A DNA stretch of 64,000 nucleotides from Oscillatoriales cyanobacterium. Its GTDB lineage: Bacteria > Cyanobacteriota > Cyanobacteriia > Cyanobacteriales > Microcoleaceae. This document shows, one piece after another, positions 34,899-43,429 of this stretch (the first letter of the stretch is position 1; each line of letters begins with the position of its first letter). The DNA is taken from assembly GCA_004292955.1 (NCBI GenBank), contig RDXX01000011.1:109336-173335 (forward strand), written 5' to 3'. Under the pieces are notes generated by a model. It searched no databases, was not told the DNA's origin, and saw only the letters and a program-made list of their open reading frames with translations. Position numbers and translations under genes: made by a program.

Positions 34899-36365
34899 CT
34901 AGGTTGCAGCCTTTTCTAATAAGAGCTTCGCCCGTTTGACCATTTCCGGAATCTCGATCGGATAATCGCCGGTGAAACACGCCGAACAAAAACTTTTCGT
35001 GTCTTCGTTAGTCGCACTCAGCATTCCTTCCCGGCTCAAGAAAGCCAAGGAATCCACCCCAATTTGAACGCCAATTTCGGCGACGGATTTGGTAGCAGCA
35101 ATCAACTGATCTTGATTGTCGGTGTCGATGCCGTAAAAACAAGGATGAGTCACCGGGGGCGAAGAAATTCTCATGTGAACTTCGGTGGCGCCCGCATCCC
35201 GCAAGGCTTTGACAATTTTGCGGCTGGTAGTGCCGCGGACGATAGAATCGTCGATAATAATGACCCGCTTTCCTTCCAACACATCTTTGAGAGGGTTGAG
35301 TTTCATGCGGATTCCTGACTCGCGCATTGTCTGAGTCGGTTGAATAAAAGTGCGTCCGACGTAGCGATTTTTAATCAATCCTTCGGCGTAAGGAATGCCG
35401 GAAGCTTGAGAAAAGCCGATCGCCGCTGGGATTCCAGAATCGGGAACACCGATGACTATATCAGCATCAATCGGAGATTCGACTGCCAACCTCCGCCCGA
35501 TCCGCAGTCGGTAGGTATATAAATTTTCACCTTCCATAATGCTGTCTGGTCGAGCAAAATAGATCATTTCAAAGACGCAAAGTTTGCGTTTTTGCTGCTG
35601 ACTCCAGTGGAAAGAAGCCATACCTTCCTCTGTAATCCAAACTAATTCTCCCGGTTCTACGTCCCGCAAAAATTCAGCACCGATAATATCTAATCCGCAG
35701 GTTTCCGATGCTAAAACGTACCGTTGCGGAGTTGTGGGGAGGGTGCCAATTACCAGCGGGCGGACGCCGTGGGGGTCGCGGACTCCCATGACGCCTTGGG
35801 GGGTGGCGATCGTCAAACTAAAGGCTCCTTGGCACATAGCAAAGGCACTGATCGCAGCTTCCAGCCAGTCTTTGCCCTGGTCTACCTCCCAACCGATCGC
35901 CACTGCGATCGCCTCTGAATCCGTCGTGCTGACAAACTCGCACTTCCGAGACAGCAATTCTTCCCGCAATTCTTTAGTATTGACAAGATTCCCGTTATGT
36001 GCTAGAGCCAGACTTCCCAAGCGAGTTTCGACAACCACAGGCTGAGCGTTGACCACGCGGGACGAGCCGGTAGTAGAGTAGCGAGTGTGCCCTACGGCTA
36101 AGTTACCGGGCAAATGACCTAAATTCGATTCGTTGAAGACTTGGGAAACCAGTCCCATCTCCTTGTGCAGGTGGACTGTTTCACCATCAAAAGTAGCAAT
36201 TCCGGCGGATTCCTGACCTCGGTGCTGCAAAGCATACAAGCCGAAGTAGGTCAACTTGGCGACATCTTCACCCGGTGCGTAGATACCGAAAACGCCGCAA
36301 GCTTCCTCGGGCTTGTCTGGTTTGCTAGAATGCTCGTCAGCCTCGAAGGAATGGTTGGGAATCAT
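34899..36365 (-). CDS. purF: Amidophosphoribosyltransferase
   Basis: 488 residues. A propeptide of 22 residues precedes Cys23 (EEACGVFGIY), the N-terminal nucleophile exposed after processing. The glutaminase domain has HRGQESAGI and HTRYSTTGSS; the phosphoribosyl domain has VIIIDDSIVRGTTSRKIV (the PRPP loop) and GVPDSGIPAAIGF. Cysteines in FCSACFTGDYP fit the 4Fe-4S-containing B. subtilis-type enzyme. It makes 5-phosphoribosylamine, the first committed purine step. purL lies 3 kb upstream on the same strand, separated by accessory genes and repeats. ATG at 36365. Confidence 0.96.
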   Translation of the reverse strand: MIPNHSFEADEHSSKPDKPEEACGVFGIYAPGEDVAKLTYFGLYALQHRGQESAGIATFDGETVHLHKEMGLVSQVFNESNLGHLPGNLAVGHTRYSTTGSSRVVNAQPVVVETRLGSLALAHNGNLVNTKELREELLSRKCEFVSTTDSEAIAVAIGWEVDQGKDWLEAAISAFAMCQGAFSLTIATPQGVMGVRDPHGVRPLVIGTLPTTPQRYVLASETCGLDIIGAEFLRDVEPGELVWITEEGMASFHWSQQQKRKLCVFEMIYFARPDSIMEGENLYTYRLRIGRRLAVESPIDADIVIGVPDSGIPAAIGFSQASGIPYAEGLIKNRYVGRTFIQPTQTMRESGIRMKLNPLKDVLEGKRVIIIDDSIVRGTTSRKIVKALRDAGATEVHMRISSPPVTHPCFYGIDTDNQDQLIAATKSVAEIGVQIGVDSLAFLSREGMLSATNEDTKSFCSACFTGDYPIEIPEMVKRAKLLLEKAAT

Positions 36366-36769
36366 AGATGGGTGGGCTCCTAATGGGAACGGTGGGTTAG
36401 CGGGAAAGTTTCAGCGGGAAGTTTTGTTTGCGATCGCGTCGCATAACTTAATAATTCCTTAATATTGCCACGGATCGAACATTAATTTCAAGTTGTTTGG
36501 CATTCTGGCTGGGGATGTGGGGCGTTTAAGGGGATTGTAATATCGATCGCCCATATCTCTGATAGTAGCGTTTATTCACGGGGGGCGATCCTCTTCGAGG
36601 GCTTCGCTAACGGGGGGAAAACCCGCATAAGTAATTCGGGATTCGCAAATCGATAGATTTTGTAGGGAAAATAGGTCTTTTTCAAAGATTAAGATATCGA
36701 GGGCGATTTCCTACGGGATAGCTACGCTTCACGGGCTGTTTGAAATATTAGCATTTAATGGCGATCGCT

Positions 36770-36828
36770 CTTGACTTTTGTGTGAGATTGACATACTATA
36801 TCATCATGGGAATCTGTGCGGCCATATA
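36770..36828 (+). promoter_or_regulatory. 59-bp promoter-like repeat, copy 3
   Basis: TTGACT, a 17-bp spacer, TACTAT, then CATGGGAATCTGTG and CCATATA. About 52 of 59 bases match copy 2. It is followed by three palindromic repeats (36893-37114) and points into the 3' side of the minus-strand gene block ending at 37144, so any transcript would be antisense to it. Confidence 0.7.
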
Positions 36829-36892
36829 AATCATTTTTGACACGACAAGTTATGTCAATAGCACAGAGCAGATAAATTTTTCAGTCTAATTG

Positions 36893-37114
36893 GTAGGGTG
36901 CGTCGCTGCGAGATTCTTGATGAAACTTGCAGATTGTAGATGGCGATGCACCTTACTATTGTGTGGTGCGTCGCTGCGAGATTGTCGATCGAAATTGCAG
37001 ATTTTCGATGCGACGCACCCTACGGATTAAGTCCATGCACTTGCTATTATGTGGTGCGTCGCTGCGAGATTGTCGATTTGATTTGTAGATTGTTGATAGC
37101 GACGCACCCTACGG
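36893..37114. repeat. Three tandem ~63-bp palindromic repeats, copies 5-7
   Basis: Copies at 36893-36957, 36961-37024 and 37051-37114, each with GGTGCGTCGCTGCGAGATT at the left and GCGA(C/T)GCACC at the right. The middles are alike (GTCGATnnnATTTGTAGATTGTTGAT type), so they are recent amplifications. With copy 3 of the promoter-like repeat they fill 36366-37143. Confidence 0.85.
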
Positions 37115-37143
37115 CTTCAACCCGCACATCCTCCGGGTTTTGT

Positions 37144-37578
37144 TTATCTAGACGCGGTTTCAACCGCCGCTTCCAATTCTTGAAAAATTTTGTAACTACC
37201 GCAAACTACTTCGATACAAATATCTCCTTCCAGCCGAAAGTAGAAAAGAGTTGAAGAACCTGTCTCAACCAAACCCTCTTGATTTTGAAAAGGATAGGAC
37301 AAAGCAGATAAAATTTGACTTTTATCTTCTGTCAGTTGTCTTAATTCTGCGTTACCTACCCAGAAGCAAGAGTCTTCTGAGTCGGCGTTGACAGGTTGAG
37401 AGATTACCTGATGCACGAGTTGATAGAATTCGATCGCAGTATCGTAGATCCCGGTTCCGAAAGTAAAGTCCAAACGCAAGGTTAAAGGTTGAGGGATGAG
37501 AGAAATACCTGTGAGGTCGGCACTTTTCAGGTCTTCTATGCAAAAATGTTTTAAAGGGCGATCGGTTGTAGCAGTCAT
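37144..37578 (-). CDS. Hypothetical protein, 144 aa
   Basis: No family recognised. It is an acidic soluble protein beginning MTATTDRPLKHFCIEDLKSA and ending YKIFQELEAAVETASR, with no membrane segment and several short beta-like stretches (LTLRLDFTFGTGIYDTAIEFYQLVHQ). It lies 32 bp downstream of the retropepsin-like gene on the same strand, so it may be the last gene of a small operon starting at 38236. The ATG at 37578 has no strong ribosome-binding site. Confidence 0.6.
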   Translation of the reverse strand: MTATTDRPLKHFCIEDLKSADLTGISLIPQPLTLRLDFTFGTGIYDTAIEFYQLVHQVISQPVNADSEDSCFWVGNAELRQLTEDKSQILSALSYPFQNQEGLVETGSSTLFYFRLEGDICIEVVCGSYKIFQELEAAVETASR

Positions 37579-37610
37579 AGAATTACCGTGCCAATAAATT
37601 ATGGTGGAAA

Positions 37611-38024
37611 TTAACGCTTCAGCTCAATATCAAACTCAAGCCGAGAACGATAAAAGTGAACGTCAAATTCTAAGAAAAAATTTGTCTGTCCCAGAATCAA
37701 TGATACGCTATCACTTTTTGCCCAAGCAAATACTAATCTTACCGGAGCAAACTCCCCTATTTCAGCCATGAAAAATACTGGCATCGCTGGTTGATTACCA
37801 ACGTTACCAGCCAGTCGAATAATGGCTTTGCTGTCATCCCACACTAAGCCAAGCTGAATTCCTATTTTGTAAGGCAATACACTCACTGTTGCACCGCTGT
37901 CTACTAACCCAACAACTTCGACTCTCTGGTTATTGTGGTGCAGAATCAAGGGAATGCGCGGTAAGCTGTCAAACTCATCTTGAGAGGGGTGATTGGTAGA
38001 GTATTGAAATCGCATAATACTCAC
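37611..38024 (-). CDS. Retropepsin-like aspartic protease-fold protein
   Basis: 137 residues from GTG at 38024, or 134 from ATG at 38015. VVGLVDSGATVSVLPYKIGIQLGL carries the D-S/T-G-A triad of retroviral-type aspartic proteases, and later SLILGQTNFFLEFDVHF matches the second conserved segment. Such single-domain proteins act as dimers when active. The start overlaps the stop of the preceding gene by 4 nt (GTGA), indicating translational coupling. The biological substrate is unknown. Confidence 0.75.
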   Translation of the reverse strand: MSIMRFQYSTNHPSQDEFDSLPRIPLILHHNNQRVEVVGLVDSGATVSVLPYKIGIQLGLVWDDSKAIIRLAGNVGNQPAMPVFFMAEIGEFAPVRLVFAWAKSDSVSLILGQTNFFLEFDVHFYRSRLEFDIELKR

Positions 38025-38236
38025 TTTTCGTTGCTGTTAGCCAGATTCATTGCCTGCATCAAAGCTGTACCAGCACCAAAAGTATTGTAGGGAGTTGGCA
38101 AGTAGTAAGTCTTGTAAGGTTCCAAAGGAAAAATATTCTGACTGATATCTTCTTCCGCCATAAGAATACGGATTAACTCTCGTTTATCGATCGCAGACAG
38201 TTTTTTAATGGTAGGGAGTAATTCTGTTAGTGTCAT
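38021..38236 (-). CDS. Small 71-aa protein coupled to the retropepsin-like gene
   Basis: From ATG at 38236: MTLTELLPTIKKLSAIDKRELIRILMAEE, an alpha-helical N-terminus like many small cyanobacterial antitoxin-like or adaptor proteins, then LEPYKTYYLPTPYNTFGAGTALMQAM. The longer frame from 38431 runs through a palindromic repeat and the tail of the FGE gene and is rejected. The 4-nt overlap with the next gene suggests a two-gene unit. A toxin-antitoxin role is only a guess. Confidence 0.65.
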   Translation of the reverse strand: MTLTELLPTIKKLSAIDKRELIRILMAEEDISQNIFPLEPYKTYYLPTPYNTFGAGTALMQAMNLANSNEK

Positions 38237-38289
38237 CGGTTGTTTTCCTACGATGCGTCTATCTTGATGATAGCAGGTGAACAGTGTTT

Positions 38290-38353
38290 GTAGGGTGCGT
38301 CGCTGTGAGATTGTCAATTTGATTTGTAGATTGTTGATAGCGACGCACCTACA
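38290..38353. repeat. ~63-bp palindromic repeat, copy 8
   Basis: GTAGGGTGCGTCGCTGTGAGATTGTC at the left and GCGACGCACCTAC at the right, 7 bp beyond the stop of the second FGE gene. Confidence 0.85.
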
Positions 38354-38360
38354 AGTGAGA

Positions 38361-39164
38361 CTACCCAGAAACAAGAGCAACGCGAAAACCTCTGTCGTCG
38401 TCGCCTGCCCTATTCCCGGAGCGATAGGCACTGCGACAATTCACCGCATGACATTTCCAGGAACCGCCACGAAGAACTCTCAAGTCAGAGTGAGTTTCCC
38501 AAGAACTTCCATCATTTGGTGCGCCATTGTAGTTAAAATTCACGCTATCGCTGCACCATTCGTTAACATTCCCGTGCATATCGTAAAGTCCAAAAGCATT
38601 CGGAGGAAAACTCCCGACATCCGTTGTTTCTTTGCGGGAAGGTTCCCATTGTGCAGAACCATAGGGATAGCCACTATAATTGACTAAATCCGCGGTAATT
38701 GTTTCGCCAAAGTGAAAAGGTGTTTTAGTTCTCGCGCGACAAGCATATTCCCACTCGGCTTCCGAAGGTAAGCGATAAGTCTTGCCTGTTTTTTGGGAAA
38801 GTTTCTCGCAGAATTCCACAGCATCATTCCAACTTACTTTTTCTACAGGACGTTTCGCGCCTTTGAATTTAGATGGGTTATTTCCCATCACCGCTTGGTA
38901 TTGTTCTTGAGTGACTTCATACTTGCCCATAAAAAAAGGAGAGATGTTAACTTTGTGTTGCGGATTTTCCATATTTTCTTTCCCTACTTCCTCAGTGGGG
39001 GAGCCCATCAGGAAACTGCCTCCAGGGATTGCTATCATTTCTAAGCTTGCACCGCCACCTAAATCTTCGCTAATAAATTGTGCTTGATTGTCTTTACGGT
39101 TAGTTATATTACCCTGGACATCAACTGTCACTGTTTCAAAATCAAACGTTTGTAAATTTCTCAT
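38361..39164 (-). CDS. FGE-sulfatase (SUMF1/C-type-lectin-fold) protein, second copy
   Basis: 267 residues from ATG at 39164; the longer frame from 39260 runs through a hairpin repeat. It has the same plan as the gene at 17351 without the HEAT part: MIAIPGGSFLMGSP, YEVTQEQYQAVMGNNPS, RPVEKVSWNDAVEFCEKLS, YRLPSEAEWEYACRART, NAFGLYDMHGNVNEWCSD, RVLRGGSW to RGFRVA. A ~22-codon segment before RGFRVA (38391-38456) differs from the first copy at alternate residues. It is separated from purL by hairpin repeats. It could be a variable surface or ligand-binding protein; enzymatic activity is uncertain. Confidence 0.85.
   Translation of the reverse strand: MRNLQTFDFETVTVDVQGNITNRKDNQAQFISEDLGGGASLEMIAIPGGSFLMGSPTEEVGKENMENPQHKVNISPFFMGKYEVTQEQYQAVMGNNPSKFKGAKRPVEKVSWNDAVEFCEKLSQKTGKTYRLPSEAEWEYACRARTKTPFHFGETITADLVNYSGYPYGSAQWEPSRKETTDVGSFPPNAFGLYDMHGNVNEWCSDSVNFNYNGAPNDGSSWETHSDLRVLRGGSWKCHAVNCRSAYRSGNRAGDDDRGFRVALVSG
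38391..38456 (-). other. Candidate hypervariable segment of the second FGE gene
   Basis: Codons here include three consecutive GAC, TGT, CAT, TAT, TCC and AAT at positions that differ from the first FGE gene; all could derive from AAC or AAT by substitution at A only. The flanking RGGSW, AVxCR and RGFRVA residues are unchanged. Confidence 0.45.
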
Positions 39165-39230
39165 AATTGTGGGTTTTAAAGAAGAAAATATATTGTAGAA
39201 ATTTAACCCGCGCAGGCGGGTTTTGTCAGT

Positions 39231-39270
39231 GTAGCGGTGGTTGAAACCAGGCACTTTCAACCACCGCTAC
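39231..39270. repeat. Perfect inverted repeat between purL and the second FGE gene
   Basis: GTAGCGGTGGTTGAAA pairs with TTTCAACCACCGCTAC across 8 nt. A second small hairpin (AACCCG…CGGGTT) is at 39205-39222. They may end purL transcription, which runs on the minus strand. Confidence 0.8.
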
Positions 39271-39283
39271 TTATCCCTCGAAA

Positions 39284-41866
39284 TCAAACAGATCCAATTC
39301 GACGCTCGATCGCATTATAGAACCGATCGCCCATATCACCCATCCCGACCTCAATCAACCCCAAATTATCCGCACTCACCACCCGCAAAGGCGAGTCAGC
39401 ACCCCCAACTACACCGATTTTCTGCCACATTTTAGCCAAATGTTCTTGCAAGTAAGCTTCCCAAACTCCTTGATTTTCCGGCGCGATGGAAACAATAATG
39501 CAGTTGCCCATTTCACCAAACAAAACTTCATCCCAACGGCTAACATTTGCCGAATTCAAGCCCAGATGGATTTCCGCACCCAGTTTACCAGAGATGCAGG
39601 ATTCCGCCAGGGCGATCGCAATTCCACCTTCCGCAGCATCGTGGGCGGAACAAACCCAACCGCTACGGATTCCATCGCGACAAACTGATTGCACTTTCCT
39701 TTCCAATTCAAAATTAATCCTTGGCGGTTTCCCCGCTACAATCCCGTGAACTGCCGCTAAATATTCCGAACCTCCGAGAGTAGCAAAAGCCGATTTCTTC
39801 GGAGTTTCAGTTTTCAATTCAGAATTAGCCGATTGAAAAAAGGTCAGTTCATCCTGACTATTTGCTCCAATTCCCAACACATAAATTAAATCGCCCTTCT
39901 TTTGCCAACCTTGACCGCAAATCTTCGTCAAATCTGGAATCAATCCCACCATTCCGATTACCGGAGTTGGATAAATCGGTTGAGGATTGCCATCAGAATC
40001 AACCGTTTCATTGTACAGAGAAACATTACCCCCAGTCACAGGTGTTTTCAACTCGCGACAAGCATCAGCAATCCCGCGACAAGCCGATGCTAACTGCCAA
40101 TATCCTACAGGTTTTTCGGGACTGCCAAAATTGAGATTGTCCGTAACTGCAATAGGTTCAGCACCGACACAACTTAAGTTTCTCGCTGCTTCCGCTACGA
40201 CGGCTTTTGCACCTTCATAAGGGTCGAGATAAACATAGCGAGAATTGCAATCAACCGTCGCCGCAACTCCGGGAATAACCCCCCCTGGCGAGGGCGGGCA
40301 CGGGGGCACCGCCCCTACAAGGGGGGGAGAAAATTCGGCAGTTTCTCTTCCTTGTGCTTTCTTAAATAAGGGAATAGCTTCTGCTTCCTCTTGTAGCGTC
40401 GCCTTAGTAAGGGCGGGTTCTTCCTCTTGTAGCCCCCCCTTAGCAAGGGGGGGTTGGGGGGGTTCTTTTTGACATGGTTCCAGAGGCCGCAATCTGACCA
40501 CAGCAGCATCAGCGCCTCCCGGCAAAACAACAGTATTATTTTGCACCTGATGGTCGTATTGGCGATAAACCCAGCGTTTAGAAGCGATGGTGGGAGTATC
40601 TAAAAGAGTCAGCAAAATCTGATTCCAAGTTTGGAAATCACCTTGAACTTCGATACCGGCTGCGGTGCATTCCGGCAACTTGTCCGCCGTCCATTCCCAT
40701 GCTTTTCTAGCATATTCTGGCGCTTCCGTTAACAATTCGCGGTGATAAATTGGCGTATTATCTGCCAAAGCAGTCGCGGTAATTTCAGCAGCGATTTCGC
40801 CTTTAAACAGAATTCGGACGATCGGCTCTGCGATGACTGTCCCCGCGACTACGGCGTGCAATCCCCAGCGATGAAAAATATCAATTAATTCCTGTTCCCG
40901 TCCTTTCTGTGCGACAAACAACATCCGTTCTTGCGATTCCGAAAGCAGGTATTCGTAGGGAACCATACCGCTTTCTCGAACCGGAACTTTATCTAAATCA
41001 AATTCAATTCCGACACCACCTTTGGCTGCCATTTCCGATGTCGAACAGGTGATTCCTGCCGCGCCCATATCTTGGGCGGCGACGACAGCACCAGTTTTGA
41101 ATGCTGCCAAACAAGCTTCAATTAAGGATTTTTCGAGAAACGGATCTCCTACTTGGACTGCTGGGCGGTCATCCATTGATTTGTCGGTCAATTCTGCACT
41201 AGCAAAACTTGCGCCTCCCATGCCATCTCTGCCAGTAGTTGAACCCACATAAAGCACAGGATTTCCGATTCCCGATGCGCCAGATTTAACAATTTCTTGA
41301 GTTTCCATTAAACCCAAAGCCATGACATTAACTAGCGGGTTTTCAGAATAAGCAGCATCGAAATAAACTTCGCCGCCAACCGTGGGTACGCCGATGCAGT
41401 TTCCGTAGTGACTGATTCCCGATACAACACCTTTGAACAATCTCTGAGTTTTGCTATCATCTAAATTGCCGAAACGTAGAGAATTCAAAAGTGCGATCGG
41501 GCGAGCACCCATTGTAAAGATATCGCGGAGAATCCCACCGACGCCAGTTGCAGCACCTTGGAAAGGTTCCACTGCTGACGGGTGGTTGTGGGATTCAATT
41601 TTGAAAGCAAGTTGCAAGCCATCTCCCAAGTCTACGACGCCGGCATTTTCTCCAGGGCCGACGAGAATGCGATCGCCCTCTGTGGGAAACTGTTTTAATA
41701 GCGGCCGCGAATTTTTGTAGCAGCAGTGTTCGCTCCACATCACGCCGAACATTCCCAATTCAGCCTTATTGGGATGGCGGCCGAGACGCTGAACGATTTC
41801 TTCATATTCTTCGGGTTTGAGTCTTTCAGCGGCAATTTGTTCGGGGGAAAATGGGAGGTTTGGCAT
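39284..41866 (-). CDS. purL: Phosphoribosylformylglycinamidine synthase subunit PurL, with an in-frame insertion
   Basis: 860 residues against about 770-790 usual. N-terminal [55 protein letters not shown] and [10 protein letters not shown] are canonical. The second half has [45 protein letters not shown] and [15 protein letters not shown]. Between [12 protein letters not shown] and [13 protein letters not shown] lie about 70 low-complexity residues ([10 protein letters not shown]…, PPCPPSPGG…) encoded by palindromic-repeat-like DNA at 40275-40485. PurL makes FGAM in purine synthesis with PurQ and PurS. The rest of the protein appears intact. ATG at 41866. Confidence 0.95.
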   Translation of the reverse strand: MPNLPFSPEQIAAERLKPEEYEEIVQRLGRHPNKAELGMFGVMWSEHCCYKNSRPLLKQFPTEGDRILVGPGENAGVVDLGDGLQLAFKIESHNHPSAVEPFQGAATGVGGILRDIFTMGARPIALLNSLRFGNLDDSKTQRLFKGVVSGISHYGNCIGVPTVGGEVYFDAAYSENPLVNVMALGLMETQEIVKSGASGIGNPVLYVGSTTGRDGMGGASFASAELTDKSMDDRPAVQVGDPFLEKSLIEACLAAFKTGAVVAAQDMGAAGITCSTSEMAAKGGVGIEFDLDKVPVRESGMVPYEYLLSESQERMLFVAQKGREQELIDIFHRWGLHAVVAGTVIAEPIVRILFKGEIAAEITATALADNTPIYHRELLTEAPEYARKAWEWTADKLPECTAAGIEVQGDFQTWNQILLTLLDTPTIASKRWVYRQYDHQVQNNTVVLPGGADAAVVRLRPLEPCQKEPPQPPLAKGGLQEEEPALTKATLQEEAEAIPLFKKAQGRETAEFSPPLVGAVPPCPPSPGGVIPGVAATVDCNSRYVYLDPYEGAKAVVAEAARNLSCVGAEPIAVTDNLNFGSPEKPVGYWQLASACRGIADACRELKTPVTGGNVSLYNETVDSDGNPQPIYPTPVIGMVGLIPDLTKICGQGWQKKGDLIYVLGIGANSQDELTFFQSANSELKTETPKKSAFATLGGSEYLAAVHGIVAGKPPRINFELERKVQSVCRDGIRSGWVCSAHDAAEGGIAIALAESCISGKLGAEIHLGLNSANVSRWDEVLFGEMGNCIIVSIAPENQGVWEAYLQEHLAKMWQKIGVVGGADSPLRVVSADNLGLIEVGMGDMGDRFYNAIERRIGSV
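40275..40485. repeat. Repeat-derived insertion inside purL
   Basis: It contains CCCCCCTGGCGAGGGCGGGC/GGGGGCACCGCCCC and AGCCCCCCCTTAGCAAGGGGGGG-like palindromes plus a degenerate tandem CCTCTTGTAGC unit. It is open in the purL frame throughout and has no counterpart in the conserved PurL sequence. Confidence 0.75.
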
Positions 41867-41940
41867 AATAATTGCGATGTTTTGTAGATTTTACATCCCG
41901 ACTTGGGATTTTGTCGATCGGGATTTAGGTATCAAGACCA

Positions 41941-42140
41941 AAGAAACCGGGTTTTTTATTTAATCTGAGGGTTGGAAGGAAATCTTTGGGTGCATCTGGT
42001 TTTTGAGGAGGGCGAAGCATGACCGCATATAAATTATTAGTTATAATCCCATATTGACTGCGGTCATGCTTCGCCCCTACAAACATATTTGTCTTGCGCC
42101 AGATGCACCCAAATCTTTTCGGTAAAAAACCCGGTTTCTG
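41941..42140. repeat. Three-level nested inverted repeat (element within element)
   Basis: Outer arms AAGAAACCGGGTTTTTTA (41941-41958) and 42123-42139; middle arms ATCTTTGGGTGCATCTGG (41982-41999) and 42099-42113; inner arms GGGCGAAGCATGACCGCA (42010-42027) and 42059-42076. All pairs share one centre near 42043. No convincing gene lies in 41867-42499. Confidence 0.9.
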
Positions 42141-42425
42141 ACCACTCGTCCATCCAGGACTGTTAATGCTAATTTCTAGGATGACAGAGTTTGTGGATAA
42201 CAGCATTCAGATTTTAATTTCTAGCATGAATTGAAGGGGCTGCATTGTTGTCAACTTAATCTCAAAGATCGTAGCAGTTTTTGGCGGCTCCGATGAGTTC
42301 CTAGGACGCGATCGATCGTACAGGGAAACTGAGAAGTTACCAAATATCGGATAATAATTGACATATATCTTATTTTCTGCTAAAGAAGTCGCACCCGACA
42401 GTTAAGATATGCTTAATTCCTCAAA

Positions 42426-42499
42426 CCCTCTTCCCTCTTCCCTCTTCCTTCTTCCCTCTTCCTTCTTCCCTCTTCCTTCTTCCTTCTTCCCTCTTCCTT
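42426..42499 (+). repeat. Pyrimidine heptamer array, unit CTTCCCT/CTTCCTT
   Basis: Roughly ten 7-bp units of pure C/T sequence running directly up to the ATG at 42500. It leaves no room for a purine-rich Shine-Dalgarno site in front of the pentapeptide-repeat gene. Confidence 0.9.
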
Positions 42500-43099
42500 A
42501 TGACTCAAAATCTCAATTTTGCCAACCAAAACTTGCGGAACCGTTCATTTAAAGGGCTGGATTTATCAGGGGCGAACTTCAGCGGTTGCGACATTCGAGG
42601 CTGCAATTTCACCGGGGCGATTTTGAGAGGGGCAAATTTTCAGGGCGTCAGAACCGGACAAAGCCGCCGCCGAGTAAAAAAATTGATTGCTAGGGCTGGC
42701 GTAACAGCGGTGATAGTGACGGCTGCTGGGGCTTTGATTGGACTGATTGGCGGGGTGGATGCGGGGGCTGTGGCTGTGGCTGGGACTGCTGCGACGGCGA
42801 TTGCTGCGACTCGGGGCGAGGCGGGAATTGTGGCGGGGGCTGTAGCTGGGGCTGCTGCTGCGATCGGCGCTAACGGTATTGTGACATTTTTGGGCGGGGA
42901 TACTCTGAGGGGAATTGGTTTATTTTTGGTTTCTGGGGTTATTTTGGGGTTATGTGCGATCGGCTTTTTTATCGCTGTTGAAGAAATCGAAAAATTATCA
43001 GTAACGTCGTTTAGAAAAGCTGATTTAACTGGCGCTATATTCGATCCGGGGGCGGTTCTCGATGCTGATTTTTCCGATGCGCGAGGCTTGCCGTGGTAA
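42500..43099 (+). CDS. Pentapeptide-repeat protein with glycine/alanine-rich membrane segments
   Basis: 199 residues. Residues 5-50 are pentapeptide repeats (FANQNLRNRSFKGLDLSGANFSGCDIRGCNFTGAILRGANFQG). Then come three hydrophobic, Gly/Ala-rich segments (VTAVIVTAAGALIGLIGG, AGAVAVAGTAATAIAATRG…, GIGLFLVSGVILGLCAIGFFIA), then a last pentapeptide pair FRKADLTGAIFDPGAVLDADFSDARG. It is probably membrane-anchored; function unknown. The start is unusual because the heptamer array ends at the base before ATG, so initiation would not use a Shine-Dalgarno site. Confidence 0.75.
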   Translation: MTQNLNFANQNLRNRSFKGLDLSGANFSGCDIRGCNFTGAILRGANFQGVRTGQSRRRVKKLIARAGVTAVIVTAAGALIGLIGGVDAGAVAVAGTAATAIAATRGEAGIVAGAVAGAAAAIGANGIVTFLGGDTLRGIGLFLVSGVILGLCAIGFFIAVEEIEKLSVTSFRKADLTGAIFDPGAVLDADFSDARGLPW

Positions 43100-43282
43100 C
43101 CTGCACAATTAGTTCGCGTTTGGTAAAATAACCCTGATAACGTTAGGTATGAAAGCACGTCCGCCGCTACTGGGAGGACGTTAAGCGTGCGATCGAGGCG
43201 GGTATTTTTTCGGCGGATTAGAAGCTGATTGATGATGGTGGAAGATGTTTTGGGCGATCGTACCCACAGACTTATGTTAAAT

Positions 43283-43408
43283 TAGACCTCTTGCAAAAAT
43301 AGCTAAGACGGGATCTCCGGCCCATCCCACAAAAATCATCTTTTCTTGTGGAATGGGCCGGAGAGCCCGTCCTAAAATTTGATTAAAAGGACTTTTGCAA
43401 AAGGTCTA
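43283..43408. mobile_element. MITE with TAGACCTCTTGCAAAA-type ends, copy 1
   Basis: About 126 bp. The left end is TAGACCTCTTGCAAAAAT and the right end is the complement of TAGACCTTTTGCAAAAGT. Inside is a long hairpin (GGGATCTCCGGCCCATCCCAC… against …TGGAATGGGCCGGAGAGCCC). TA at both ends fits a Tc1/mariner-IS630-type target. It lies 21 bp beyond the stop of the dynamin-like GTPase gene. The other copy is at 59505-59674. Confidence 0.8.
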
Positions 43409-43429
43409 TTTTCCTGTATTTTCAGTCAC

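Noticed and set aside
36366-37143. tRNA or riboswitch upstream of purF
   Set aside because: The hairpins here are the three ~63-bp palindromes; no tRNA or purine-riboswitch core was seen.
38021-38431. 136-codon version of the small gene upstream of the retropepsin-like gene
   Set aside because: Its first 65 codons run through a palindromic repeat and the tail of the FGE gene; the ATG at 38236 is better.
41925-42206. 93-codon minus-strand frame
   Set aside because: It is made almost entirely of the nested inverted repeat.
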